Counted from the first letter of the stretch, positions 1 to 8,844 are shown. The stretch: DNA of 64,000 nt from Brevundimonas sp. UBA6550 (GCF_002434505.1 NZ_DJKE01000005.1:248001-312000); one strand, 5' to 3'. Notes: generated from the sequence alone by a model not told the origin. Numbers and translations are program-made.

Positions 1-507
1 CAGCTTCAGGAAATCGGCTTCGACGGCTACGCCATCGGCGGCCTGGCCGTGGGCGAAGGCCACGCCGCCATGTGCGAGGTGCTGGATTACGCGCCCGAGT
101 TCCTGCCCCAGGACCGCCCCCGCTATCTGATGGGCGTGGGCAAGCCGGTCGACTTGGTCGAGGCGGTGTATCGCGGCGTGGACATGTTCGACTGCGTCCT
201 GCCGACCCGCGCCGGGCGCCACGGCCAGGCCTGGACCTGGGACGGCCCGCTGAACCTGAAGAACGCTCGGTTCGCCGAGGATCAGGACCCGCTGGACCCG
301 ACCATCGACGGCCCGTCGTCGCAGTATTCGAAGGCCTATCTGCACCACCTGATCCGCGCCGACGAAATCCTCGGCAAGGTGCTGCTCAGCTGGCACAATA
401 TCGCCTTCTACCAGGCGCTGACGGCGGCCATGCGGGCGGCGATTTCGGAAGGCCGGTTCGAGGCGTTCCGCCGCGACTTCCATGCACGGCACACGTCGAA
501 CGGCTGA
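1..507 (+). CDS. tgt: Queuine tRNA-ribosyltransferase, C-terminal part (5' end outside window)
   Basis: The reading frame is open from base 1, so this is the last 168 residues of a longer protein. Tgt exchanges guanine for preQ1 at position 34 of tRNAs with GUN anticodons. The catalytic-aspartate motif MFDCVLPTR is present, as are the [13 protein letters not shown] block and the WHNIAFYQ block that holds the zinc-ligand histidine. The segment that normally carries C-x-C-x2-C reads [15 protein letters not shown], so all three zinc cysteines are replaced (Ile, Gly, Ser) and one residue is missing. The rest of the fold looks intact, so this is not simple decay. Identity as a Tgt-family protein is secure, but its activity is uncertain. 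A queA partner would be expected upstream, outside the window. Confidence 0.9.
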   Translation, partial: QLQEIGFDGYAIGGLAVGEGHAAMCEVLDYAPEFLPQDRPRYLMGVGKPVDLVEAVYRGVDMFDCVLPTRAGRHGQAWTWDGPLNLKNARFAEDQDPLDPTIDGPSSQYSKAYLHHLIRADEILGKVLLSWHNIAFYQALTAAMRAAISEGRFEAFRRDFHARHTSNG

Positions 508-537
508 ATCAAGACCAGCCCTCATTCTGTCGATGCC

Positions 538-665
538 GTCATTCCGGGGCGTCCGAAGGACGAACCCGGAAACCAGGACAACTGCATCGGGCGCCGGACC
601 ACATCAAGCGGCGCGATTGCGGCCCTGGGTTCCGGGTTCTTCGCTCCGCTCAGCCCCGGAATGAC
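538..665. repeat. Imperfect long inverted repeat between tgt and a lipoprotein gene
   Basis: The outer arms GTCATTCCGGGGC (538-550) and GCCCCGGAATGAC (653-665) are perfect reverse complements. Inner arms GAACCCGGA (562-570) and TCCGGGTTC (631-639) extend the pairing. It lies between two convergent genes, which fits a REP-like element that may also act as a bidirectional transcription barrier. No coding potential is supported here. Confidence 0.75.
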
Positions 666-701
666 GAGTTGGGAGGCCGGTCAAGCGAATGCTGACCGGA
701 C

Positions 702-1259
702 CTAGCGGTGCGGCCTGAACCAGCTGGGCGCCGCGGGCGGGGCGCAGTTGCGCTGCATCCCCATCCCCTTCAGGAAGGCGCGGCGCATCCGGCCGGACTG
801 GATGGCGGACTGGACGTGCTTGGAATGCTGGTCGGCCCCGCTGAGCCTGCGAATCCAGCTGCGCCCCGGAATGAAGTCGGTGGTCGTGTCGCGAATGGCG
901 TTCAGCGCCGCCTTGGCCGCCGCATCGGCCGCCCGCTCGCTGAGATACGATCCGTCCTGGCGCGGCGGCTCGTCGGTGTCCGGCCCCAGCGCCTCGTCCA
1001 GCCGCGCGACCTCGGCCCCGATGGTGGAGCACTGGTTCAGATTGCGCAGGTCGTAGGGATTGGCCTCGGCCTGAAGCAGCACCGTCGGGATCATCTGACG
1101 ACGCAGGTTGAAGTCCTCCAGCGGCGCCGTGGCCGCCGCGGCGAACCCCGCCCCCACCTGCTCGGCTCCGCCCATGGCCGAACGCCCGGCGTTGCAGCCC
1201 GCCAGACCGACCGACGCTGCGCCGGCGACCGCCACTATCGCACAAACAACTGTTCTCAT
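702..1259 (-). CDS. Hypothetical lipoprotein
   Basis: A protein of 185 residues if translation starts at the ATG at 1259. I chose this start over the one 17 codons upstream because a clean signal peptide begins there: MRTVV, a hydrophobic stretch, then the lipobox LAGC with Cys at about residue 22. The mature part is polar and has no motif I recognise; two further cysteines lie in the mature chain. It probably sits in the outer or inner membrane by an N-terminal lipid. It converges with tgt across an inverted repeat. I do not recognise the family. Confidence 0.65.
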   Translation of the reverse strand: MRTVVCAIVAVAGAASVGLAGCNAGRSAMGGAEQVGAGFAAAATAPLEDFNLRRQMIPTVLLQAEANPYDLRNLNQCSTIGAEVARLDEALGPDTDEPPRQDGSYLSERAADAAAKAALNAIRDTTTDFIPGRSWIRRLSGADQHSKHVQSAIQSGRMRRAFLKGMGMQRNCAPPAAPSWFRPHR

Positions 1260-1457
1260 CCGGGCCCTTAGATCACGTCCGGCGGCCCCAGCCAAAGGTC
1301 GCTTGGTCATAACTGCGTCGTCACAGCGGCTGGAACAGCAGGATCAGCGGCGGCGCGACGCCCCTCTACGCATGGCGATCACCAGCCGTGCAAACCCTGG
1401 CCGATTTCCAGGAACCGCCCATTCGAGCGTGATTTTCGTCGCTTTCCCATGACGCGG

Positions 1458-2066
1458 TTAATGGCTGGACTTCAAAAGGAAGTGTGGCAGAAGCCCCGCC
1501 ACGACCTTGCGGCTGGCGTCGTCCTCCTGATCAAGCATGTCCCGCAACGGTGGGCCGATCAGAGCTTCGCCGAAAGCACTCAGCGCTATGAACAACACCG
1601 CTGCGGAGAGCCGATTCTGCGACGGATTCACAGGATCGCCCAGCTTGTCCTGAATGGCGTGAACCAAGCCGTTGACCGCGTCTCGGACGGGCTCGAGATG
1701 AGACAGGTCGCCCTTCAGCACGATCCAGGCGGCCAGCTTGCCCGCGCCGCCTTCGGCGAAGGCGTCGAAGACGGCGTTGACCAGTTCCAGCGGCGCCCCC
1801 TCGTCCGTGCGCAGACGCGCGATCGCCGTATCCAGCGCATTGGACAGGTCCGCCACCATCGACCCCATCAACGCGGACTGAAGCCCCTCCGCCGATCCGA
1901 AATGGTGGATCAGATTGGCGTGCGTCATCCCCAGGTCGTCGGCCACAGCCTTGAGCGTGACGGAATCAGGCCCGCCCGCCAGCAACCGCGCGCGGGCGCA
2001 GGCCAAGGCCTCCTGACGGGCCTCGTCGGGGGTGCGACGACGACGGCGAACACGCTCTATTGACAT
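1458..2066 (-). CDS. TetR-family transcriptional regulator
   Basis: A protein of 202 residues with the TetR layout. A basic N-terminus (RVRRRRRTP) leads into a helix-turn-helix at about residues 30-62, with the recognition segment VADDLGMTHANLIHHFGS. An all-helical ligand-binding region follows. It is transcribed away from the Coq4-like gene at 2128, with a short shared promoter region that contains a palindrome (2077-2088). TetR proteins often repress themselves and the divergent gene, so control of the Coq4/DUF2147 pair is a reasonable inference. The ligand is unknown. Confidence 0.9.
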   Translation of the reverse strand: MSIERVRRRRRTPDEARQEALACARARLLAGGPDSVTLKAVADDLGMTHANLIHHFGSAEGLQSALMGSMVADLSNALDTAIARLRTDEGAPLELVNAVFDAFAEGGAGKLAAWIVLKGDLSHLEPVRDAVNGLVHAIQDKLGDPVNPSQNRLSAAVLFIALSAFGEALIGPPLRDMLDQEDDASRKVVAGLLPHFLLKSSH

Positions 2067-2076
2067 TGGTGTTAGT

Positions 2077-2088
2077 TACATCCATGTA
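2077..2088. promoter_or_regulatory. Candidate TetR operator palindrome
   Basis: TACAT-CC-ATGTA is a perfect inverted repeat that extends imperfectly outward (8 of 11 positions match per arm). It lies 11 bp upstream of the tetR start codon and 39 bp upstream of the GTG start of the Coq4-like gene. The position suits a repressor acting in both directions. Binding is inferred. Confidence 0.5.
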
Positions 2089-2127
2089 GATAGCAGATTG
2101 GTTAAGCGCACCGATGGGAGAGAGCAA

Positions 2128-2913
2128 GTGACGGCGGAACTAATGATGGATGATGCGGGCCTGCACGCGCCCGCCAGATCGTCGAGTCGGCTCCAACCGC
2201 GACGCATCCAGCCGCTCAGGGCCCTGCGCGCTCTGCGTCGCCTGATCGCCGACAAGGAAGATACGACCCAGGTGTTCGAGATCATGAACGCCCTGGCCGG
2301 CAGTTCGGTGCGGCGCGGCTATCACAGGATGCTGGAACGCCCCGAGGGCGCGCGGCAGGCTTTCCTGATGATCGAGCTGGCCGATCGACTGCACGACAGG
2401 GTCTGGCTGGAATCGCTGCCGCCCGGATCGGTCGGGCGCGCCTATCTGGACTTCATCGACGAGCGCAACCTGTCGGCCTACGGTTTGGCGGGAGAGAGCC
2501 AGAAGGTCGCCGATACCGAGATCGAGGCCGCCCATCCCTACGCCTGGTATGCGCGGCGACTGCGCGACATTCATGATCTCTGGCACATCCTGACCGGCTA
2601 TCGCACCGACGCGCTGGGCGAGGCCTGCGTCGTGGCCTTTTCGCTGCCGCAGACCCGCAGCGCGGGCTTCGGGCTGATCGCGGCGGGCGTGGCGATAGAG
2701 GCCGCGCGGGCTCGGACAGGCTACCCCTGCGCACGCGCCATCCTGCAGGCGTGGCGTCGCGGAAAGCGCGCCGCCTGGCTGCCGGCCCTGGACTACGAGG
2801 CGCTGATGGCGGAGCCGCTGGATCAGGCCCGCGCGCGCCTGGGGCTGGCGGAGGCCACCGTATATGATCGCATTCCGGTCGATTTCCGGAACAGCTTCCT
2901 GGCGCCGGCGTGA
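2128..2913 (+). CDS. Coq4-family protein (ubiquinone biosynthesis-related)
   Basis: Coq4 proteins support ubiquinone biosynthesis and bind a divalent metal through an H-D-x2-H-x11-E motif. Here it reads HDLWH, eleven residues, then E in GEACVV (about residues 152-168). I chose the GTG at 2128 because a GGGAGAGAG ribosome site precedes it by 4 bp; the in-frame region upstream lies over the tetR promoter. This gives 261 residues. The stop overlaps the next start (TGATG), so the DUF2147 gene is co-transcribed. The divergent TetR gene probably controls the pair. It could be a regulated paralogue of the housekeeping Coq4. Confidence 0.8.
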   Translation: MTAELMMDDAGLHAPARSSSRLQPRRIQPLRALRALRRLIADKEDTTQVFEIMNALAGSSVRRGYHRMLERPEGARQAFLMIELADRLHDRVWLESLPPGSVGRAYLDFIDERNLSAYGLAGESQKVADTEIEAAHPYAWYARRLRDIHDLWHILTGYRTDALGEACVVAFSLPQTRSAGFGLIAAGVAIEAARARTGYPCARAILQAWRRGKRAAWLPALDYEALMAEPLDQARARLGLAEATVYDRIPVDFRNSFLAPA

Positions 2914-3338
2914 TGCTGCGCTTGATCGTCGTGGCGGTCGTGGGCCTGGCCGCCCCCGCGCCGGCCTCGGCCCAGGATAGCCAGCTCCTGGGGCGATGGC
3001 GGACGGCCGCCCAAGGCGGGGTCGTGGAGATTCACGCCTGCGGCGCGGCCTTGTGCGGGCGGGTAGTGGATGCGGCGCCGCTTCGTCGCAATCCCGATCA
3101 GACCGATGTGCGCAATCGCGATCCGGCGTTGAGAACCCGCCCTCTGCGGGGGCTGAGGGTTCTGGAAGGGTTCACCGGCGGACCACGATCCTGGACGGGC
3201 GGGCCGCTTTACGACCCCGACAGCGGTCAGCGCGCGGGCCGAGGCGTCCTGACGCTGGTCGAGCGGGATCGACTGTCCGTGCGCGGTTGCGTCGCCGCCA
3301 TGCTGTGCCGCACCCAGACCTGGACCCGGATGCCTTAG
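2913..3338 (+). CDS. DUF2147 family secreted protein
   Basis: A protein of 141 residues with an N-terminal signal peptide ending at ASAQ (about residue 20). The mature part follows the DUF2147 pattern: an opening LLGRWRT segment, the central ALCGRVV, then a RSWTGGPLYDPDSG block and a C-terminal LSVRGCV...CRTQTWTR segment. Cysteines in these blocks could form disulfides in the periplasm. The ATG overlaps the Coq4 stop codon. The biochemical role of the family is not established. Confidence 0.8.
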   Translation: MLRLIVVAVVGLAAPAPASAQDSQLLGRWRTAAQGGVVEIHACGAALCGRVVDAAPLRRNPDQTDVRNRDPALRTRPLRGLRVLEGFTGGPRSWTGGPLYDPDSGQRAGRGVLTLVERDRLSVRGCVAAMLCRTQTWTRMP

Positions 3339-3347
3339 GCGCCGCGA

Positions 3348-5015
3348 TCAGGACATGGCGCGACCTGCGGCCCGACCCGTGAAGAGGCATCCGCCCAGGA
3401 AGGAGCCCTCAAGGGCGTTGTATCCATGGGCGCCCCCGCCGCCGAACCCGGCGGCCTCGCCGGCGGCGTAAAGGCCTTCCAGCACCGATCCGTCGGGTTT
3501 CAAAACGCGGCTGTGGAGGTCGGTCTGGATGCCGCCCAGGCTCTTGCGCGTCAGGACGTGGAGTTTGACGGCGATCAGCGGCCCCGCAGTCAAATCGAGA
3601 AGCCGGTGGGGTCTGGCGACCCGCGCCAGGCGATCGCCAAGGTAGCGTCGGGCGTTGTGAATGCCCTGGATCTGCAAGTCCTTGGCGAAGGGATTGTCGA
3701 TCTGAGCGTCGCGGGCCAGGATCTCCCGGCGCACCGTCTGGACGTCCAGGAGCGGCGCTGTGGTCAGGGCGTTCATCCCCGCGACCAGTTCATCCAACGC
3801 CTTGGCGACCACGAAGTCGGCGCCGTTCGCCTTGAAGGCCTCGACCTCGGGCGAGGCGCCCCTGCCGAGGCGGTTTCGCAGCACGCGCAACCAGTCGCCC
3901 GATGTGATGTCGCCGTTCTGTTCCGAGCCGGACAGGGCGAACTCTTTTTCGATAATGGCCTGAGTCAACACGAACCAGGAGTGATCGTGATCCGCCAGAT
4001 CTGGCGTGGTCCGAAGATAACGCAGGGTCGACAGGGTGTCATAGCCCGGCAAGGCGGGAAACGGCAGGCGACGCCCAAGGGCGTCCAGCCAGAGCGACGA
4101 CGGACCAGGCAAGATGCGGATGCCATGGCCGGGCCAGATCGGATTCCAGTTCCGCACCCCCTCGACATAATGCCACATCCGGTCCCGGTTCACGAGACGC
4201 GCGCCGGCCGCCTCGGCAATGTCCAGGCCGCGGCCATCGACATAGGCGGGAACGCCCGCGACCATGTCGCGTGGCGGGCGCCCCAGACGGCTCGGCCACA
4301 GTTCCCGCACCCTTCGATGGTTTCCGCCGATTCCGCCCGTCGCGATCAGCACGGAGGGCGCGCGCAGGGAGAAGGATTCGACGACATCTCGATTCGACGC
4401 CGCGCCGCGGGGCGCGGCGTCTGGAGCCAGACGAACCCCGGACACACCCGTCACGCGGCCCGCCTCCACGATCAAGTCGTCCACCCGACTGCGCCAGTGG
4501 AAGGTCAGCATGCCTTGCGCCTGGGCCTCCAGCGCGCGCGCTGCGAACGGACCGCTGACGCCCGTTCCCGTGCCCCAGGCGACATGGAACCGGGGAACCG
4601 AGTTGCCATGCCCCGCCGCCCGACCGTCTCCCCGCTCGGCCCAGCCGACCATCGGCGTCAAGCGGATGCCATGTTGCCGAAGCCAACTGCGCTTTTCTCC
4701 GGCCGCGAACTCCACATAGGCCCGACCCCATCGCGCGGCCCATTCATCCTGGGGGTTAAGGCCGTCCAACCGATCCCATCCGGCGCTGCCCCGCCAGTCG
4801 GACCAAGCCAGATCCAGCCCGTCGCGAACGCTCAGGCGGCGCTGTTCGGGGCTATCAACCAGAAAGAGCCCGCCGAACGACCAAAAGGCCTGGCCGCCCA
4901 GATTGGCGGCGTTCTCCTGATCGACCAACGCCACCCGCCGCCCCGCCTGAACCAGTTCGTTCGCTGCGACCAGGCCGGCCAACCCAGCACCGACGACAAT
5001 GGCGTCATGGTTCAT
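3348..5015 (-). CDS. FAD-binding dehydrogenase (ketosteroid dehydrogenase / fumarate reductase-like flavoprotein)
   Basis: A protein of 555 residues that begins with the dinucleotide-binding motif VVGAGLAGLVAANE, followed by the acidic strand end (LVDQE). A second FAD contact region, GLYAAGEAAGFGGGGAHGYN, lies near the C-terminus; this layout is typical of the FAD_binding_2 family, which includes 3-ketosteroid dehydrogenases and flavocytochrome c. There is no signal peptide, so it is probably cytoplasmic or peripheral at the membrane. It is divergent from a TonB receptor across a 215-bp region that contains a perfect palindrome. A role in oxidising the compound taken up is an inference. The substrate is unknown. 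Confidence 0.85.
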   Translation of the reverse strand: MNHDAIVVGAGLAGLVAANELVQAGRRVALVDQENAANLGGQAFWSFGGLFLVDSPEQRRLSVRDGLDLAWSDWRGSAGWDRLDGLNPQDEWAARWGRAYVEFAAGEKRSWLRQHGIRLTPMVGWAERGDGRAAGHGNSVPRFHVAWGTGTGVSGPFAARALEAQAQGMLTFHWRSRVDDLIVEAGRVTGVSGVRLAPDAAPRGAASNRDVVESFSLRAPSVLIATGGIGGNHRRVRELWPSRLGRPPRDMVAGVPAYVDGRGLDIAEAAGARLVNRDRMWHYVEGVRNWNPIWPGHGIRILPGPSSLWLDALGRRLPFPALPGYDTLSTLRYLRTTPDLADHDHSWFVLTQAIIEKEFALSGSEQNGDITSGDWLRVLRNRLGRGASPEVEAFKANGADFVVAKALDELVAGMNALTTAPLLDVQTVRREILARDAQIDNPFAKDLQIQGIHNARRYLGDRLARVARPHRLLDLTAGPLIAVKLHVLTRKSLGGIQTDLHSRVLKPDGSVLEGLYAAGEAAGFGGGGAHGYNALEGSFLGGCLFTGRAAGRAMS

Positions 5016-5086
5016 CGTTCCCTCCGGCGGCCCGGCGCCATCTTGGCACTCTGTCTCGGTTGCGGATGGCTATCAATCGACAGGAT

Positions 5087-5104
5087 TGTCAATAGGTATT
5101 GACA
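5087..5104. promoter_or_regulatory. Perfect 18-bp palindrome between divergent dehydrogenase and TonB receptor
   Basis: TGTCAATA-GG-TATTGACA is an uninterrupted inverted repeat. It sits 71 bp upstream of the flavin dehydrogenase start and 126 bp upstream of the TonB receptor start. A second small inverted repeat, CAATC-N5-GATTG (5074-5088), overlaps its left edge. This is a likely operator for a dimeric regulator. No regulator gene is adjacent. Confidence 0.6.
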
Positions 5105-5230
5105 TGGCCGTGAGTAGTGCGAAGTTGACGGCAACCGTCGTCGGCCCCGCCCCGTCGAACGGACACATCAGGCGGGAGGAAACGCACATCGCGCATCGCC
5201 GAACAGTCGGTGCGTCAGGGAGAGGATCTC

Positions 5231-8206
5231 ATGGCTTCATCGGCCCGTATTCGCGCGCGCCTTGCGCTCTCTGTATCCGCGACAGCCCTGATGATGACCG
5301 GCGCTCCCGCGCTGGCGCAGACGGCGACGCCCCCCACGCAGACGTCGCCGACGGTGGTGGACGACATCGTGGTCACCGCGCAGAAGCGCGAACAGTCGGT
5401 GCAGGATGTGCCGATCGCCGTCACGGCTCTTTCGTCCGAGGCTCTGGAATCGCGCCAGATCGAAGGGGGATCCGAACTGCTGCGGGCGGTGCCGAACGTC
5501 ACCTTCTCCAAGGCCAACTTCAGCATGTACAACTTCTCGATCCGCGGGATCGGGACCAAGGCCGTCTCGGCCTCCAGCGATCCAGCCGTGGCCGTCAGCT
5601 TCAACAACACCCCCCTGATCCGCAACCGCCTGTTCGAGCAGGAGTATCTGGACGTTGATCGGGTGGAGGTGCTGCGCGGCCCGCAGGGCACGCTGTACGG
5701 CCGCAACGCCACCGGCGGCGTGGTCAACATGTTCCCCAAACTGCCGGTGTTCCGGTCGGAAGGCTTCGCCACGGGCGAACTGGGCAACTATGACAGCCGG
5801 CGCGGCCAGGCCATGCTCAACATTCCGTTCGGCGAGACCTTCGCGATGCGCGGGGCCTTCGGCTTCACCCAGCGCGACGGCTTCGATTACAACAGCTTCA
5901 ACGACACCCATGTGAACGACCGCGATCTGTTCACCACCCGTCTGTCGGCCCGCTGGGAACCGAACGCGCGGTTCCGCGCCAATGCGATCTGGGAACATTT
6001 CAAGGAGGACGATCAACGCTCGCGCACCGGCAAGCAGCTCTGCACCACCGACCCTGGACCCACCCAGGTCGGATCGGCGACCATCACCACCCCCTATAAC
6101 CAGGACCAGCTGAGCCAGGGCTGTCTGCCGGGCTCGCTGTATAGCGACGCCGCCTATGGCGCGCCGAATGGCGGATCGTTCGGGCCGGTTCGATTCCTTG
6201 GGGCGGGTGCGTCCATTGGCGTGGATGAGAACTTCAATCCCGTCAACATCATCCCCCTTGGCTTCGATCCTTACGAGGGAGTCGTACAGTCCAAGAACTT
6301 GCGCGAGATCGCTACAAGCTACGACCCTGTCTTCCGCGCCAAGAATGATGTGTTTCAGGTCAACCTTGAGTTCGACTTGAACGACAATCTGACACTTTAC
6401 TCTCAGACGGCCTACGCAAAAGACGACTACTATGCGTCTCAGGACTATGCGCGGTATGTTTCAAATCCGACATTCACCGATAGCAGCACAGTCAGAGATT
6501 ATTTTGGAGATCTTCTGCCCTCTCCAATGACGCCAGGCGGGATCTACACCGATCCTCAGCTTGGACCATCCGACCGAATTCTGTCTGCAGATATCAGCCG
6601 GTCGGATAATAGACAATGGTATCAAGAATTCCGCCTTCAATCAAATAATGACGGACGCTTTAACTTCAGCGTTGGAGCGAACTATCTCGACTTCAAGTCA
6701 CAGGACGACTATTTTGTATTCAACAATCTATTTTCTCTGATTGCGGAGTATTCTTACAATCATACATTATTGCCGAATGGCGGAACCGGCACGCAACCCT
6801 GCGACGATTCCTTGCTTGACGAATGTGTCTATGTCGATCCCAATCCCCTCGGCCAGATCAACGAGGAGGGCCATAACTATTTCCGTAGCAAGAACGTCAT
6901 TCATACCCGATCGTGGGCGGTCTTCGGCGAAGGCTATTGGGACCTCAGCCCGACTTTGCGCCTGACGACAGGATTGCGCTACACGGAGGATCGCAAGGAT
7001 ACGACGCCCTATCCCAGCCAGCTGCTGCTTGGGGCCAATCTCACCGGCAGTCCCGCAACAGCCACCGGCGGCTATGTCCGTCGCGGATACTACGCCCTGC
7101 CGGACATCAAACAGAAGTGGGAGGCCGTCACGGGACGGCTTGTTCTGGACTGGACGCCAGACCTGTCCTTCACCGACGACACCCTGATCTATGCATCCCT
7201 GTCGCGTGGCTACAAGGGCGGCGGCACCAACCCGCCGCGCCTCGACCTGAACCCCACGGTCGTGCAGTATCAACCCTTGGCCAGCACGTTCGAGCCGGAG
7301 TACGTCAACGCCTTCGAGATCGGCACCAAGAACACGCTGCTGGACGGCAAGCTCAGGCTGAACGCGACCGCCTTCTACTACGACTATAAGGACTACCAGG
7401 TCTCGCAGATCGTCGATCGCATCTCCCTGAACGAGAACTTCGACGCCAGGATCTGGGGGCTTGAGTTCGAAACGGTTTACAAGCCCACGCCCAACTTCCA
7501 GATCGACGCCAACTTCGGCTATCTGAAGACCCGGATCGCCGATGGCGAAGGGTCGATCGACGTGATGAACCGGACCCAGGGGAATGAGGACTGGATCACT
7601 CTGCGTCCGTGGATTCAGGTGCCGTCCAACTGCATCGCGCCGAAAAGTCGGGCCGAGGAAATCCTCAACAGTCCGTTCGGCCCTGACTTCGCCTTCTTAG
7701 CGCTCAGCGCCCTTTGCGCAGGGTCTTCGCGGTTCGGCACCTTCAATCCAGCGCTCAGCTCCAGCCTGCCCTTCTGGCAGTTCTATGGCTTCACCTACGA
7801 CCCGTTGACCCAGGCGCCGAACGGCGGCCGAGGCTTCGACGCCGACCTGAGCGGCAACGAACTGCCCAACTCCCCCAACTGGACCGCCAATATCGGGGCT
7901 CAGTACACATGGTTCCTGGGCGACTGGGACCTGACGGTGCGCGGCGACTACTACCGCCAGGCTGAGAGCTACTTCCGGGTCTACAATACCGAGTACGACC
8001 GTCTGCGAGGATGGGACAATCTTAACCTGTCGGTGAAGCTGGAAGACACGGGGCGGGGCCTGACAGTGCAGGCCTACGTCAAGAATGTGTTCGACGACGC
8101 GCCCATCGTCGACGCCTTCACCAACTCCGACGATACAGGGCTCACCACCAACGTCTTCACCCTGGACCCTCGTCTCTTCGCCGTGCGGCTGACCAAGTCG
8201 TTCTGA
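5231..8206 (+). CDS. TonB-dependent outer-membrane receptor
   Basis: The ATG at 5231 follows a strong AGGGAGAGG site and gives 991 residues. A signal peptide ends at ALAQ (about residue 30). A TonB-box-like DDIVVTAQKRE segment comes next, then the plug domain with VEVLRGPQGTLYGRNATGG, and a 22-strand-type barrel ending in the OmpA-like terminal Phe (LTKSF). Such receptors import scarce or bulky ligands using TonB energy. Bases from about 6280 to 6850 (residues about 350-540, probably outer loops and strands) are markedly AT-rich and use rare codons (AGA, TTA, AAT). This suggests exchange of the ligand-facing part by recombination. The neighbour dehydrogenase suggests an organic rather than iron ligand, but that is inference. 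Confidence 0.93.
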   Translation: MASSARIRARLALSVSATALMMTGAPALAQTATPPTQTSPTVVDDIVVTAQKREQSVQDVPIAVTALSSEALESRQIEGGSELLRAVPNVTFSKANFSMYNFSIRGIGTKAVSASSDPAVAVSFNNTPLIRNRLFEQEYLDVDRVEVLRGPQGTLYGRNATGGVVNMFPKLPVFRSEGFATGELGNYDSRRGQAMLNIPFGETFAMRGAFGFTQRDGFDYNSFNDTHVNDRDLFTTRLSARWEPNARFRANAIWEHFKEDDQRSRTGKQLCTTDPGPTQVGSATITTPYNQDQLSQGCLPGSLYSDAAYGAPNGGSFGPVRFLGAGASIGVDENFNPVNIIPLGFDPYEGVVQSKNLREIATSYDPVFRAKNDVFQVNLEFDLNDNLTLYSQTAYAKDDYYASQDYARYVSNPTFTDSSTVRDYFGDLLPSPMTPGGIYTDPQLGPSDRILSADISRSDNRQWYQEFRLQSNNDGRFNFSVGANYLDFKSQDDYFVFNNLFSLIAEYSYNHTLLPNGGTGTQPCDDSLLDECVYVDPNPLGQINEEGHNYFRSKNVIHTRSWAVFGEGYWDLSPTLRLTTGLRYTEDRKDTTPYPSQLLLGANLTGSPATATGGYVRRGYYALPDIKQKWEAVTGRLVLDWTPDLSFTDDTLIYASLSRGYKGGGTNPPRLDLNPTVVQYQPLASTFEPEYVNAFEIGTKNTLLDGKLRLNATAFYYDYKDYQVSQIVDRISLNENFDARIWGLEFETVYKPTPNFQIDANFGYLKTRIADGEGSIDVMNRTQGNEDWITLRPWIQVPSNCIAPKSRAEEILNSPFGPDFAFLALSALCAGSSRFGTFNPALSSSLPFWQFYGFTYDPLTQAPNGGRGFDADLSGNELPNSPNWTANIGAQYTWFLGDWDLTVRGDYYRQAESYFRVYNTEYDRLRGWDNLNLSVKLEDTGRGLTVQAYVKNVFDDAPIVDAFTNSDDTGLTTNVFTLDPRLFAVRLTKSF

Positions 8207-8358
8207 TATCGAACAACCGAAAACATACAATCAACAAGGACAAAGCCCGGCCGATCAACAGCCGGGGAGCTCTGGCCCAACGTCGACCAGTATAAATATC
8301 CAGGACCGGTCAATTCTAGCAAGGGTCTCATGGAGAACCCGCTCAAGGGAGGACTATT

Positions 8359-8844
8359 ATGATCAAGACGTTTCCCATCGCCGCTGCGGCCCTCGCTGCA
8401 GCCGCCATCGCTTCGCCATCTTTCGCCCAGTCGTTTTCTCCCAGTTCGGGCGCCGTGTCTGGGTCAGGGCCTATCAGAATTGTCCAAGCGACCAGCCTCT
8501 ATTGCAATCTGTCGCTCGAAGCCATGCAGTTGGGCCCCACGTCGATTTTAATCCCAACGCGAACGGTGTCGCCAATGTCGCAAGGATCGGGATTCTGTTT
8601 GGCAATGGTCCCTTATGGAAATTGGCAGGCCGACGTGGTGCCCGGCTCATCAACTTCAATCGCGCTGACTCTTGGCTTTAGAACCGACGTCCTTCAGCCA
8701 TGTTACGGGACTGTCACGGCCAGTTGGAACAATGCGACCAACACCGCCACGATCAACAATGCCGTTCTACCGCTTGTGAATGCTGGTGATCGGCCCTGCA
8801 TAATCAGCGGGGTCATCCGTATACCCAGCCTGCAAGTTCTTTAA
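8359..8844 (+). CDS. Secreted four-cysteine protein, copy 1 (divergent paralogue)
   Basis: A protein of 161 residues with a signal peptide ending at SFAQ (about residue 24). The mature protein is rich in Ser, Thr, Ala and Asn and has four cysteines, in YCNL, FCLA, PCYGTV and PCIIS, which suggests two disulfides. The same four cysteines, the SFSPSSG start, the WNNAT segment and the IRIP-LQ-L ending are all shared with the gene at 9048, so these are tandem duplicates. This copy has clearly lower GC than its sister and many more substitutions. A strong AAGGGAGGA site precedes the ATG. The family is not recognised. An exported or surface adhesin-like role is possible. Confidence 0.8.
   Translation: MIKTFPIAAAALAAAAIASPSFAQSFSPSSGAVSGSGPIRIVQATSLYCNLSLEAMQLGPTSILIPTRTVSPMSQGSGFCLAMVPYGNWQADVVPGSSTSIALTLGFRTDVLQPCYGTVTASWNNATNTATINNAVLPLVNAGDRPCIISGVIRIPSLQVL

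Noticed and set aside
1260..1457. Possible small gene between the lipoprotein and tetR genes
   Set aside because: Open frames here have no ribosome site, no codon bias and no motif. I see nothing supportable in this stretch.
3426..5102. A 558-codon open frame on the plus strand opposite the flavin dehydrogenase
   Set aside because: It overlaps a gene with clear FAD motifs along its full length, and its product shows no domain pattern.
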